Origin: Arminella tubonensis
GTDB lineage: Bacteria > Pseudomonadota > Alphaproteobacteria > Rhizobiales > Rhizobiaceae
Length of the DNA stretch: 64,000 nucleotides
Assembly: GCF_003240585.1 (NCBI RefSeq)
Contig: NZ_PCDP01000045.1
Span: 35,435-99,434, forward strand
Direction of reading: 5' to 3'
Made by a program: the position numbers and the translations under genes. A model generated the notes under the pieces. That model made no database searches, was not told where the DNA came from, and saw nothing but the letters and a program-made list of their open reading frames with translations. Of the stretch, positions 16,070 through 24,098 are shown in pieces. Position 1 is the stretch's first letter, and each line of letters starts with the position of its first letter.

Positions 16070-17920
16070 CTATCCTCGCCAGAGCCAGATCGAAAGCGAT
16101 CCGGAGCGTCCACGCAGCTGGGTTTCGATCGGCCCTTCGAGACTGTTTTCCTCGAAGGGCTCGCCCTCGCGGCGCGCCACGAGCAGGAGTTCGTTGCTGA
16201 TCGCCAGTGCCGCGCGGTGTCGCGCGGCAACCTCCATTAGGCGACTGGCGACGTTGACCGTATCGCCCGTCGCCGTGATTTGTTGCCGATTGCCGCCGCC
16301 GAGTCTCGAGGCAACGACGACCCCGAAATGGGCGCCGATTTTGAAGCCGATGCGCGATGCGTTTGCCTGCGGAAGTGTGTCGATCCAATCGTGCATGCTC
16401 CGTGTAAGCTGAATGCAGCATCGCGCGGCGTTGACGGCGTCGTCCGCCGCCGGCGCCGGCAGGCCGAAAAGGATCATCGCCCCGTCGCCCATGAAACTGG
16501 TGATGGCGCCGCCGCAGGCAGTCACCTCCCTGTCCACGAGATCGTAGAAACCGTTCAGAAGCTCTCGCACGGCGCTCGGACCGATTGTCTCGCTGAGCCC
16601 GGTAAAGCCGTTGATATCGATGAATACCACTGCTGCATCCTGCCGAACCGGCTCGGCCAGAAACTGAGGATCGCGTGCCAGAAACTCGGCAAGTCCCGGC
16701 GCCTGTATACGCTGCAGCAGTTCGCTTTGCTGTGCGAAATGCGTTGCTTGCCGCCGTCCGGAAAGCAGTTGCGCCCCGCCGAACAGGAGGACGGGTGGCA
16801 CGGCCGCTGCGATCGGCAGCGCCGCCGCCAGCCAGATGCCGCTCCTGAACGCGATGAAGTTGACCGAAAGCCAGATCACCGTCACAGCCAGCATCGCGAC
16901 AAGCCCGATGGCGCTGCGTCGCCAGGCGAGCAGACCGACGAGGATCAACGGCAATGCAACTGCGAAACCGAAATCCACGTAGCGGACCGCGCGATCACGC
17001 ACCAGGCCATCATTGGCCATGAGGTGGGAGATCGCGGTCGAAATCACCTCGACACCTGGCAGCACGGGATCGAACGGCGTCGGAAAGACATCGCCGCCGC
17101 CGGTGACCGTCGCGCCGACAACGACGATATGATCCCTGATCAACGCCTCGGGCAATTTTCCAGTCAGCGCCGCGGCAGCGCCGATCGTCGGGATCGTGCC
17201 GCGAGGGCCATAGAAGGAGATCGGCATCAGCTGACCTATATCGGTCGCGACCGTGTGTCCGCCGATTGTAACTCCGTTCGGTTCGAACCCTGGCTCCGCT
17301 CCCGTCGCCGCCGTCGCGACACTCAGCGGAAAGGACGGCTCGATCCTGTCACCGCTGAGAAACAACATTGGCATGAACCGCGGCGCGCCCGATTTGTCGG
17401 TCTGTACGTTGACAAGGCCGAGCGCTGCCACATCGGTAAAGCGCCGCTGCGGCAACAGCAGTTCCTGTGCGTTGGGCAGGCGTGCCAGCGGGCCCTCACC
17501 GCTCGCAGCACTTTGCCGGCTATCCGGAAAGACCGCCGCCGCCGCTATGACGCTCCTGCTCGCCTTGAGCGCCTGGGCGAGCGCTAGATCACCGTCTTCC
17601 GGCCCCGGATCGATCAGCAGCATGTCGAGCGCGATGGCCCTGGGCTTCAACGCTGCAATCGCGGTGACGACCTTGGCGACGGCTGCGCGCGATAGCGGAA
17701 AGCTGCCGGCCTCCCGCACCGCTTCGTCGTCGATGGCAACGATCGTGACGATATCAGGCGGTGCGTGTTTCCCGCCCAACACCGTCCTGAAATTCGTCAA
17801 TGTCGCTTCCAGACCGTCAACCAGCGGGATATCGCCCTTGAGATGAGCCAAGCCGAGCCCAGCACCCCAGGCAGCCGCAAGGATGAGCGCAATCAACGTC
17901 TGTCGAACCGGTCGGCGCAT
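16070..17920 (-). CDS. CHASE2-domain class III nucleotide cyclase
   Basis: A 616-residue membrane sensor cyclase. A first transmembrane helix (residues ~7-27) leads to a periplasmic CHASE2 domain (~30-320, with FRTVLGGKHAPPDIVTIVAID and DMLLIDPGPEDGD). Three membrane helices follow (~335-400), then a cytoplasmic cyclase domain (~430-600). The metal-binding Asp residues are present in VFIDINGFTGLS and FMGDGAM, and GDTVNVASRLM holds the catalytic Asn and Arg. The adenine-selecting Lys before GDG is Ser (ITSFMGDG), so substrate preference is uncertain. Its neighbour 11 bases upstream in the operon encodes a FecR-domain protein, a common CHASE2-cyclase partner. Confidence 0.9.
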   Translation of the reverse strand: MRRPVRQTLIALILAAAWGAGLGLAHLKGDIPLVDGLEATLTNFRTVLGGKHAPPDIVTIVAIDDEAVREAGSFPLSRAAVAKVVTAIAALKPRAIALDMLLIDPGPEDGDLALAQALKASRSVIAAAAVFPDSRQSAASGEGPLARLPNAQELLLPQRRFTDVAALGLVNVQTDKSGAPRFMPMLFLSGDRIEPSFPLSVATAATGAEPGFEPNGVTIGGHTVATDIGQLMPISFYGPRGTIPTIGAAAALTGKLPEALIRDHIVVVGATVTGGGDVFPTPFDPVLPGVEVISTAISHLMANDGLVRDRAVRYVDFGFAVALPLILVGLLAWRRSAIGLVAMLAVTVIWLSVNFIAFRSGIWLAAALPIAAAVPPVLLFGGAQLLSGRRQATHFAQQSELLQRIQAPGLAEFLARDPQFLAEPVRQDAAVVFIDINGFTGLSETIGPSAVRELLNGFYDLVDREVTACGGAITSFMGDGAMILFGLPAPAADDAVNAARCCIQLTRSMHDWIDTLPQANASRIGFKIGAHFGVVVASRLGGGNRQQITATGDTVNVASRLMEVAARHRAALAISNELLLVARREGEPFEENSLEGPIETQLRGRSGSLSIWLWRG

Positions 17921-17931
17921 TGCTTATTGTC

Positions 17932-18462
17932 TTACTGGCCGAGCCGGGCCATGAGAGCGGAGACGCGAGCCGCAGGCCACCGCTTGACGACCAGTGGGCT
18001 ACTGCCGCCATCGACATCGACGCCCTGCCCTCGTCCCAACGACACGCCAGCACGCGTATCCGGACGGTGGACGGCGACCCTGCCACGGAGAACCAGGACA
18101 GAGGTCTTGCCGCTCTGTACATCGACCGACCATCTGGTGCCACGCACAGCGGCGATCGCCTGCGGAGTCACGACTTCAAAGCCGCCCTTGACCCGCTTGC
18201 TGTCAACGTCGAGCAGCACGGCTTTTTCGCTGAGCGAAACCGCATCGACTTGTCCATCACGGTTATGGTCGATCAACTGAAAACGCGCGCCTGCCTCAGC
18301 CGTGATGCTGATCCCGCCCTTGCAATGGAGAACCTGCCGCGATGTCCCGGAGATCGGCTGCAGCGAGCAGCCTGCAGGTGATTGCGCCAGCGCTGCGTGG
18401 GAACCGACGATGCAAAAGAGCGCAGCAAGTGCGACGCGAACGCGCCTGATTGTCCGGCCCAT
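17932..18462 (-). CDS. Secreted FecR-domain protein
   Basis: A 176-residue protein with a signal peptide (residues ~1-27, cleavage after HAALAQ) and a FecR domain: VVTPQAIAAVRGTRWSVDV, then SVLVLRGRVAVHRP and VSLGRGQGVDVDG. The segment DHNRDGQVDAVSL resembles a calcium-binding EF-hand-like loop. It probably resides in the periplasm and works with the CHASE2 cyclase encoded directly downstream. GGGAG lies seven bases before the ATG at 18462; the ATG at 18468 is too close to it. Confidence 0.85.
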   Translation of the reverse strand: MGRTIRRVRVALAALFCIVGSHAALAQSPAGCSLQPISGTSRQVLHCKGGISITAEAGARFQLIDHNRDGQVDAVSLSEKAVLLDVDSKRVKGGFEVVTPQAIAAVRGTRWSVDVQSGKTSVLVLRGRVAVHRPDTRAGVSLGRGQGVDVDGGSSPLVVKRWPAARVSALMARLGQ

Positions 18463-18539
18463 GTTCATACTCCCGGATTATCTCGCCGTTGTCGTAGCGG
18501 AAAGCGCTGATGGCGGCCATTTTCAATGAGGATGATGCG

Positions 18540-19589
18540 TCAGGGGCTGCTGATTTGCAAGTTATCGTAGCCCTTTGCCCTATAGAGCACGGCCGAAATC
18601 AGCCAGCTTGCAAGGAAAATTCCAACGACGGCATAGCCGAAATTTGCGAGGTTGTCGTTGAGGTCGCCGACGAGGCTCCACGCTCCGCCCTCGAGACCAA
18701 GCTTGTCCACCAGAAGGCCCAGCGCCTCAACGCCGCCGATGAAGACGGCAACGACAACTGAAGCAGCAGTGATCGTCAGATTGTACCATAGCTTGCGGAC
18801 AGGCTTGACGAAGGCCCAGCCATAGGCGCCGGTCATCAGCACGCTGTCAGTGGTATCCATCAGCGACATGCCTGCGGTGAAAAGTGCCGGGAAGACCAGG
18901 ATTGTCCAGAAGGACATGCCTTGCGCCGCCTGAGCCGCGGAAATACCGAGAACGCCGATCTCGGTGGCCGTATCAAAGCCCAAACCGAACAGAAAGCCGA
19001 TCGGATACATATGCCAGGAGCGCGTCACGACCTTGAACATCGGTCGGAAGATGCGCGCCAGGAAACCGCTGCCGGCAAGCAGCGCATCCAGGTCCTCGTC
19101 AACGATCCTCTCCCCGCGTCGCGCCTTTCCAAAGGCCGCCCATATGCCTCGCAGAACGAAAAGATTGGCGATGCCGATGATAAGAAGGAACAGCGCCGAG
19201 ATCGTCGTACCGATAACACCGCCGATGTCGTGGAAAGCATCGAGCCGCGTCTGCATCGCGGCAGCCGTGGCCGCAATCGCAATAGAGGCGAGGACCACGA
19301 TGCTCGAATGACCGAGCGAGAAGAAGAAGCCAACGGCGAAAGGCGCCTTTTTCTCCTGCACCAGCTTGCGCACGACATTGTCGATCGCGGCGATGTGGTC
19401 GGCGTCGAAAGCGTGGCGAAGCCCGAACATGTACGCGAGAAAGGCCGTCCCTAGAAGCGTCGGGCGATCTGAAAAGGCAAACCATGCCCACGCCCATGTC
19501 ACGATATTAAAGGCCGTAAGAAAAATATAAGTCGCGGCGACCTTTGTTCTGGTCCTTTCGGACCGGTCGTCAAATGGATTGAGGATCAT
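18540..19589 (-). CDS. Nickel/cobalt transporter, NiCoT (HoxN/NixA) family
   Basis: A 349-residue inner-membrane permease with about eight hydrophobic segments. It carries the NiCoT signature RHAFDADHIAAIDN in the second helix (residues ~58-71), then FSLGHSSIV, LGFDTATEI and GMSLMDTTDSVLM. These motifs bind and move Ni(II) or Co(II). Metal preference cannot be told from sequence; no urease, hydrogenase or cobalamin gene is adjacent. I use the ATG at 19589; a TTG nine codons upstream is in frame. I saw no cobalamin riboswitch upstream. Confidence 0.92.
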   Translation of the reverse strand: MILNPFDDRSERTRTKVAATYIFLTAFNIVTWAWAWFAFSDRPTLLGTAFLAYMFGLRHAFDADHIAAIDNVVRKLVQEKKAPFAVGFFFSLGHSSIVVLASIAIAATAAAMQTRLDAFHDIGGVIGTTISALFLLIIGIANLFVLRGIWAAFGKARRGERIVDEDLDALLAGSGFLARIFRPMFKVVTRSWHMYPIGFLFGLGFDTATEIGVLGISAAQAAQGMSFWTILVFPALFTAGMSLMDTTDSVLMTGAYGWAFVKPVRKLWYNLTITAASVVVAVFIGGVEALGLLVDKLGLEGGAWSLVGDLNDNLANFGYAVVGIFLASWLISAVLYRAKGYDNLQISSP

Positions 19590-19693
19590 CAAACTATTCC
19601 CGGTGTCTGCCGGCAAACTGGCATGGAAACAGCTGGCATGCGATAGTCAAACGACGTAGTGGCCAAAATTTCCATCGACCTATAACGACGAAA

Positions 19694-19709
19694 CCCGGCA
19701 AACGCCGGG
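19694..19709 (-). terminator. Hairpin downstream of pyrG
   Basis: A perfect six-base stem (CCCGGC / GCCGGG, loop of four) lies 33 bases past the pyrG stop. On the minus strand only TTT follows; on the plus strand the tail CTTCCTTTT is more T-rich. It is a likely terminator of the secG-pyrG side, of moderate quality. Confidence 0.5.
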
Positions 19710-19742
19710 CTTCCTTTTGTCTGTCAACAAAACCGCAACGTC

Positions 19743-21371
19743 TTACACGAGGCGGCTCTGTTCGAGCGCTGCTTCGACGAAGCTGGCAAACAGCGGATGC
19801 GGGTCAAGCGGGCGCGACTTCAGTTCGGGATGGTACTGCACGCCGATAAACCAGGGATGATCGGCATATTCGATCGTCTCCGGCAACACGCCGTCGGGCG
19901 ACATACCCGAGAAGATAAGGCCGCAGCTTTCCAGCCGTTCCTTGTAGTCGACATTGACCTCGTATCGGTGGCGGTGACGCTCGGAAATTTCGGTCGAGCC
20001 ATAAATCTCCGAAATCTTGGTGCCCTTCTTCAGCGCGGCCTGATAGGCGCCAAGCCGCATCGTGCCACCGAGATTGCCGGACGCGTTGCGCTTCTCGAGC
20101 GCATTGCCCTTCAACCATTCTGTCATCAGGCCGACGACCGGCTCCGCAGTCGCACCGAACTCGGTTGATGACGCATGTTCAATGCCGCCGAGATTGCGGG
20201 CAGCCTCGATCACAGCCATTTGCATCCCGAAACAGATGCCGAAATACGGCACCTGACGCTCACGCGCGAAACGGGCCGCATGGATCTTGCCTTCAGATCC
20301 GCGCTCGCCGAAACCGCCCGGAACCAGAATGCCGTGGACCTTCTCGAGATAGGGCGCTGGATCCTCCTTTTCGAAGACCTCCGATTCGATCCACTCGAGA
20401 TTGACCCTGACGCGATTGGCGATGCCACCATGATGAAGCGCTTCGATCAGCGACTTGTAGGCATCCTTCAGGCCCGTATATTTTCCGACGATGGCGATGG
20501 TCACCTCGCCTTCCGGCGTGCGGATGCGATTGCAGACCTCTTCCCACGCCTCCAGGCGCGGCTTCGGGGCCGGCTCGATGCCGAAGGCGGCCAGCACCTC
20601 GTTGTCGAGGCCTTCCTTGTGGTAAGCCATTGGCACGTCATAGATATTGGCAACGTCGAGGGCCTGGATGACGGCGGAGTGGCGGACGTTGCAGAACAGC
20701 GAAAGCTTGCGGCGCTCGGCCTCCGGGATTTCACGGTCGGCGCGCACCAGCAGAATGTCGGGGTGGATACCCAGTGCCTGCAGTTCCTTGACCGAATGTT
20801 GCGTCGGCTTGGTCTTGAGCTCGCCCGCAGCCGGGATGTAAGGCATCAGCGTCAGGTGGACATAAACCGCGGTGCCGCGCGGCAGGTCATTGCCGAGCTG
20901 GCGGATCGCTTCCATGAAAGGCATGGCCTCGATGTCGCCAACCGTGCCGCCGATCTCGCAGATGACGAAATCATATTCGTCATTTCCCTCGGTCACGAAA
21001 TCCTTGATCTCGTTGGTGACATGCGGAATGACCTGCACCGTCGCGCCGAGATAATCGCCGCGTCGTTCCTTATCGATGATGTTCTTGTAGATGCGGCCGG
21101 TGGTGATGTTGTCGGTCTTGGTCGCCGAGCGGCCGGTGAAGCGCTCGTAGTGGCCAAGGTCGAGGTCTGTTTCCGCGCCGTCGTCGGTGACGAACACCTC
21201 GCCATGCTGGGTCGGGCTCATCGTCCCGGGATCCACGTTCAGGTAGGGGTCCAGTTTGCGTAAGCGGACCCGATAACCACGGGCCTGCAACAATGCTCCG
21301 AGAGCCGCGGCCGCAATTCCCTTGCCTAGAGAGGAAACCACGCCGCCAGTGATGAATACATATCGCGCCAT
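19743..21371 (-). CDS. pyrG: CTP synthase
   Basis: Makes CTP from UTP, ATP and glutamine. The 542 residues match the usual length. The synthetase domain begins MARYVFITGGVVSSLGKG and has KLDPYLNVDPGTMSP and CEIGGTVGDIE. The class I glutamine amidotransferase domain (~residues 290-540) has the catalytic Cys in YFGICFGMQ and His-Glu in GVQYHPELKSRP. A frame extending upstream to 21461 starts with TTG and is not needed. It follows secG, the conserved order in Rhizobiales, but a terminator stands between. Confidence 0.97.
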   Translation of the reverse strand: MARYVFITGGVVSSLGKGIAAAALGALLQARGYRVRLRKLDPYLNVDPGTMSPTQHGEVFVTDDGAETDLDLGHYERFTGRSATKTDNITTGRIYKNIIDKERRGDYLGATVQVIPHVTNEIKDFVTEGNDEYDFVICEIGGTVGDIEAMPFMEAIRQLGNDLPRGTAVYVHLTLMPYIPAAGELKTKPTQHSVKELQALGIHPDILLVRADREIPEAERRKLSLFCNVRHSAVIQALDVANIYDVPMAYHKEGLDNEVLAAFGIEPAPKPRLEAWEEVCNRIRTPEGEVTIAIVGKYTGLKDAYKSLIEALHHGGIANRVRVNLEWIESEVFEKEDPAPYLEKVHGILVPGGFGERGSEGKIHAARFARERQVPYFGICFGMQMAVIEAARNLGGIEHASSTEFGATAEPVVGLMTEWLKGNALEKRNASGNLGGTMRLGAYQAALKKGTKISEIYGSTEISERHRHRYEVNVDYKERLESCGLIFSGMSPDGVLPETIEYADHPWFIGVQYHPELKSRPLDPHPLFASFVEAALEQSRLV

Positions 21372-21459
21372 GGGATTCACCGGATACCTTCTAACAAACG
21401 ATTCCGCCAGCCCAAAAATTCTTTTCCAGAACTTTGGGAGGCGAACGATGCATATCGAC

Positions 21460-21492
21460 AAAAGAAAACCGGCAGATCCGAAGACCTGCCGG
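21460..21492 (-). terminator. Intrinsic terminator of secG
   Basis: On the minus strand a ten-base stem (CCGGCAGGTC with one G-T pair) closed by a TTCG tetraloop is followed by TTTTCTTTTG. It lies 20 bases past the secG stop codon and ahead of pyrG, a strong Rho-independent terminator. Confidence 0.85.
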
Positions 21493-21512
21493 AGGTTTAT
21501 TGCAAGACAAGC

Positions 21513-21977
21513 TTAGTTGCCTGTCGGAACGCCCGTATCGCTTTTAGCCGGTGCGGGCTGAGCGGGTGCCGGAGAAGCCTGTCCAGCGGTCGGCTGTGCA
21601 GCCGGTGCCTGCGGAGCAGTTGCACCAGGAGCAGCGGGCGCCGCGCCATTTGCCGGTGCCTGACCGCTGGCAGGCTGGGCGCCGCCGAGCGAATCAAGAA
21701 CACCGCGACCCTGACCGGTGGTCGAAGGAATACGGTTCAGGATATCGGTCGGACGGCCCTCGTAACGCGACAGGACGCCGAGGCCGAGCGAGGTGAGGAA
21801 AAACAGCGCCGCAAGGATTGCGGTCGTGCGGGTCAGCGCATTCGCAGTGCCTCGGGCCGACATGAAGCCAGAGCCGCCACCGACGCCAAGACCGCCGCCT
21901 TCGGAACGCTGGATCAATACGACGCCGACAAGCGCCAGCACGATCATAAGATGAATGACAATCAAAACGGTCTGCAT
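21513..21977 (-). CDS. secG: Protein-export membrane protein SecG
   Basis: Small subunit of the SecYEG translocon. The 154-residue protein has two membrane helices (residues ~2-22 and ~53-73) joined by the glycine-rich loop RSEGGGLGVGGGSGFMSARG. A long Ala/Pro/Gln-rich C-terminal tail (~residues 95-154) is typical for the rhizobial form and absent in enterobacteria. The ATG at 21977 starts MQTVLIVIHLM; ten extra codons upstream are unlikely to be used. It lies between tpiA and pyrG. Confidence 0.93.
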   Translation of the reverse strand: MQTVLIVIHLMIVLALVGVVLIQRSEGGGLGVGGGSGFMSARGTANALTRTTAILAALFFLTSLGLGVLSRYEGRPTDILNRIPSTTGQGRGVLDSLGGAQPASGQAPANGAAPAAPGATAPQAPAAQPTAGQASPAPAQPAPAKSDTGVPTGN

Positions 21978-22093
21978 GGGTCCAGTCCTGCCCGCTCGCG
22001 CAGGCATAATGAAGAAAAGCTCGCGGCTCTTTACATGAGGCTCTCACCTATTCCAAGCCCTTTTGAGAGAACCGGGAGGTGTAAGCAAAGCGT

Positions 22094-22864
22094 TTAAGCG
22101 TGAAGTTGCTCGTATGCCCCATAGATGGCGAGGAAATCCGCGGCTTTCAAGCTGGCGCCGCCAACGAGAAGCCCGTCGACATTGGCAATGCCGACCAACT
22201 CCTTCGCATTCCTGGGGTTGGCTGAGCCGCCGTAAAGGATTCGGATTCGTTTGCCTTCCGCGCCGAAGCGGGCAATGAGGTCAGCCCGCATGAAGGCGTG
22301 CGCAGCTTCGATATCGGGCCGCGTCGGTGTCCTCCCGGTGCCGATCGCCCAGACCGGCTCATAGGCGATCACCGTCGTCTCAGCCGTCGCGCCATCCGGC
22401 ACGGAAGCCGCGATCTGCCGTTTCAATACGTCGAGGGTCTCGCCAGCCAACCGTTGATCTTCGGTTTCGCCAATGCAGATGATCGCCGCCAGCTCGGCCG
22501 CATGCGCCGCTTCCGCCTTGGCGCGCACCAGCTCGTCCGTATCGCCGTGATCCCTGCGGCGCTCCGAGTGTCCGACGATGACGTAGGTGCCGAAGCAATC
22601 AGCGATCATCGCCGCCGAAATGTCGCCTGTGTGCGCCCCACTGACGTCCTGATGACAATCCTGCGCACCGATCGCCAGCGGGCTATCGCTGCAAAGCGCC
22701 GTGGCGACATACAGCAAAGTCGCTGGCGGGCAGAGTAGCGTCTCAATCTTCTCAGAGAGTGGGTGCTTGACGCCTTCGGCTATCGCCTTGATCTCTGGAA
22801 GACAATCTCGGATTCCGTTCATCTTCCAGTTCCCCGCGAGTAGCGGGCGCATTCTCTCTGTCAT
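22094..22864 (-). CDS. tpiA: Triose-phosphate isomerase
   Basis: Interconverts dihydroxyacetone phosphate and glyceraldehyde 3-phosphate. In the 256-residue TIM barrel the catalytic Lys (AGNWKMNG), His (VGHSERR) and Glu (AYEPVWAIGTG) are present, with the phosphate loop LYGGSANP and GLLVGGASL. GAGGGGA lies about ten bases before the ATG at 22864; an ATG four codons later (MRPLLAG) is possible. Rhizobia often carry a second isomerase for erythritol metabolism; the secG neighbour marks this as the housekeeping one. Confidence 0.96.
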   Translation of the reverse strand: MTERMRPLLAGNWKMNGIRDCLPEIKAIAEGVKHPLSEKIETLLCPPATLLYVATALCSDSPLAIGAQDCHQDVSGAHTGDISAAMIADCFGTYVIVGHSERRRDHGDTDELVRAKAEAAHAAELAAIICIGETEDQRLAGETLDVLKRQIAASVPDGATAETTVIAYEPVWAIGTGRTPTRPDIEAAHAFMRADLIARFGAEGKRIRILYGGSANPRNAKELVGIANVDGLLVGGASLKAADFLAIYGAYEQLHA

Positions 22865-22985
22865 TTGGTATTTCACTCCCCTCAACTCTATGCCGACTAA
22901 CAAAAGCTTGGAGAAAAAGAAAGTTGCCGGAAGCCGTTCCGATCAATTCAAATCGTTTGAAAATTACGAAGCGTGAAAATAACCA

Positions 22986-23870
22986 CTACGACCTCGCCGC
23001 CAGGATCCAATCCAGCACTTTTCGCCAATCCGTCATGCGCACCGGCGTCCCGTGCGAACCGGTGGCAAAAAGAGTGAACCGCGTTGGATAGTTTGCCTTG
23101 TAGAGTTTTTCAAACAATTGCTCTTGATCGGTTGCCGCGTAAACGGGGTCATTGCTGCCATGCGTGAACCAGATGGGCAATTTCGCTTTATGAAATGCGC
23201 TCTTCAGAAAGGCCGGGTCGGTCACTCCGCTGAGGATGACCATTCCCTTCAGCCGCTTGACGCTTTCCGCATCGCGCGTAATCCCCCAGCAGATCAGGCT
23301 GCCCATCGAAGCACAGGAAAGAACCACAGGCTTGCCGCCTGACTTCTCATAGGAGTAGCGGATCAGCGCCGCAATATCGGCAACACCATCGCTGTCGAAG
23401 GTCCTGACGCTCGGAGAATAGTAGCTGCCGCCATTGCCGACGGAGAGGTTCTTCAGCCGGTTGAAGTTGCCGCCGAACATGTAGTCGTTGGCGCCGAGCC
23501 GGCGATCGCCGTCCCGTCCATGGATGAAGATGACCGTGAATGCCTGCCCCGCGTCAAGTCCCACCCTGGTGACATCGAGTTTCCGATCGCCAAGCATCAA
23601 TGTCTCGTCCGTCTGCTTGTCGCGGACACCAAGCGACAGGTAGGCCGGCTTCACGCGTCGCTCGGGCACAATGTCGCGACCGTTGATGTCACGCATCTCC
23701 TGATAGTCGATCGTTTCGAAGGCGCCTTTGTCGTGGCTTTCGATAACCGTCTGGTTCGAGAACAGCTCGTCTTTGTAAGGTGCCAGCGCCTCGGCGGCGA
23801 CGTTCGACGCGGCAAAGGGTGATAGAAGCGCCACAATTGCGGCGATAGTGACGAAATGAGCTGTGGACAT
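22986..23870 (-). CDS. Secreted alpha/beta-hydrolase-like protein
   Basis: A 294-residue exported protein with a signal peptide (residues ~1-27, ending FAASNVAAEA). The mature part has an alpha/beta hydrolase layout: an oxyanion region FIHGRDGDRR, a nucleophile elbow SCASMGSL (Cys-Ala-Ser-Met-Gly instead of the usual Gly-x-Ser-x-Gly), an acid in HGSNDPVY and the terminal His in ATGSHGTP. The enzyme may cleave an ester or peptide in the periplasm; the substrate is unknown. A second ATG 14 codons upstream (23912) would lengthen the leader. Divergent from parE across 228 bases. Confidence 0.75.
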   Translation of the reverse strand: MSTAHFVTIAAIVALLSPFAASNVAAEALAPYKDELFSNQTVIESHDKGAFETIDYQEMRDINGRDIVPERRVKPAYLSLGVRDKQTDETLMLGDRKLDVTRVGLDAGQAFTVIFIHGRDGDRRLGANDYMFGGNFNRLKNLSVGNGGSYYSPSVRTFDSDGVADIAALIRYSYEKSGGKPVVLSCASMGSLICWGITRDAESVKRLKGMVILSGVTDPAFLKSAFHKAKLPIWFTHGSNDPVYAATDQEQLFEKLYKANYPTRFTLFATGSHGTPVRMTDWRKVLDWILAARS

Positions 23871-24098
23871 TCGTGCGCGGTTCGGCTCCCTGGGACCGGT
23901 CTGGCTTGCCATTACCGCCGCGAGGAAGCAAATCTTTTCTCCTGATGTAACGCTGGATCGCCGACATCGCGTTTTGCCCGGCCTTCTGGCAATATCCGGA
24001 TGATTCGCGAACGCAGCGGTAAATGCGCTATTTTCCAGGGTTCGGCTCGATCCCGGCGAGCCAACAGCCCTTTCTCTAAGGTAAGATCTGAACGCTTC

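Noticed and set aside
16280..17587. A 435-residue forward frame over the CHASE2 cyclase
   Set aside because: Composition (Arg, His, Asp-rich) is typical of a shadow; the reverse strand carries cyclase and CHASE2 motifs.
19617..19742. Cobalamin or nickel riboswitch upstream of the NiCoT gene
   Set aside because: I found only a simple terminator-like hairpin; no conserved riboswitch core.
20175..21263. A 362-residue forward frame over pyrG
   Set aside because: Shadow of CTP synthase, no homology signal.
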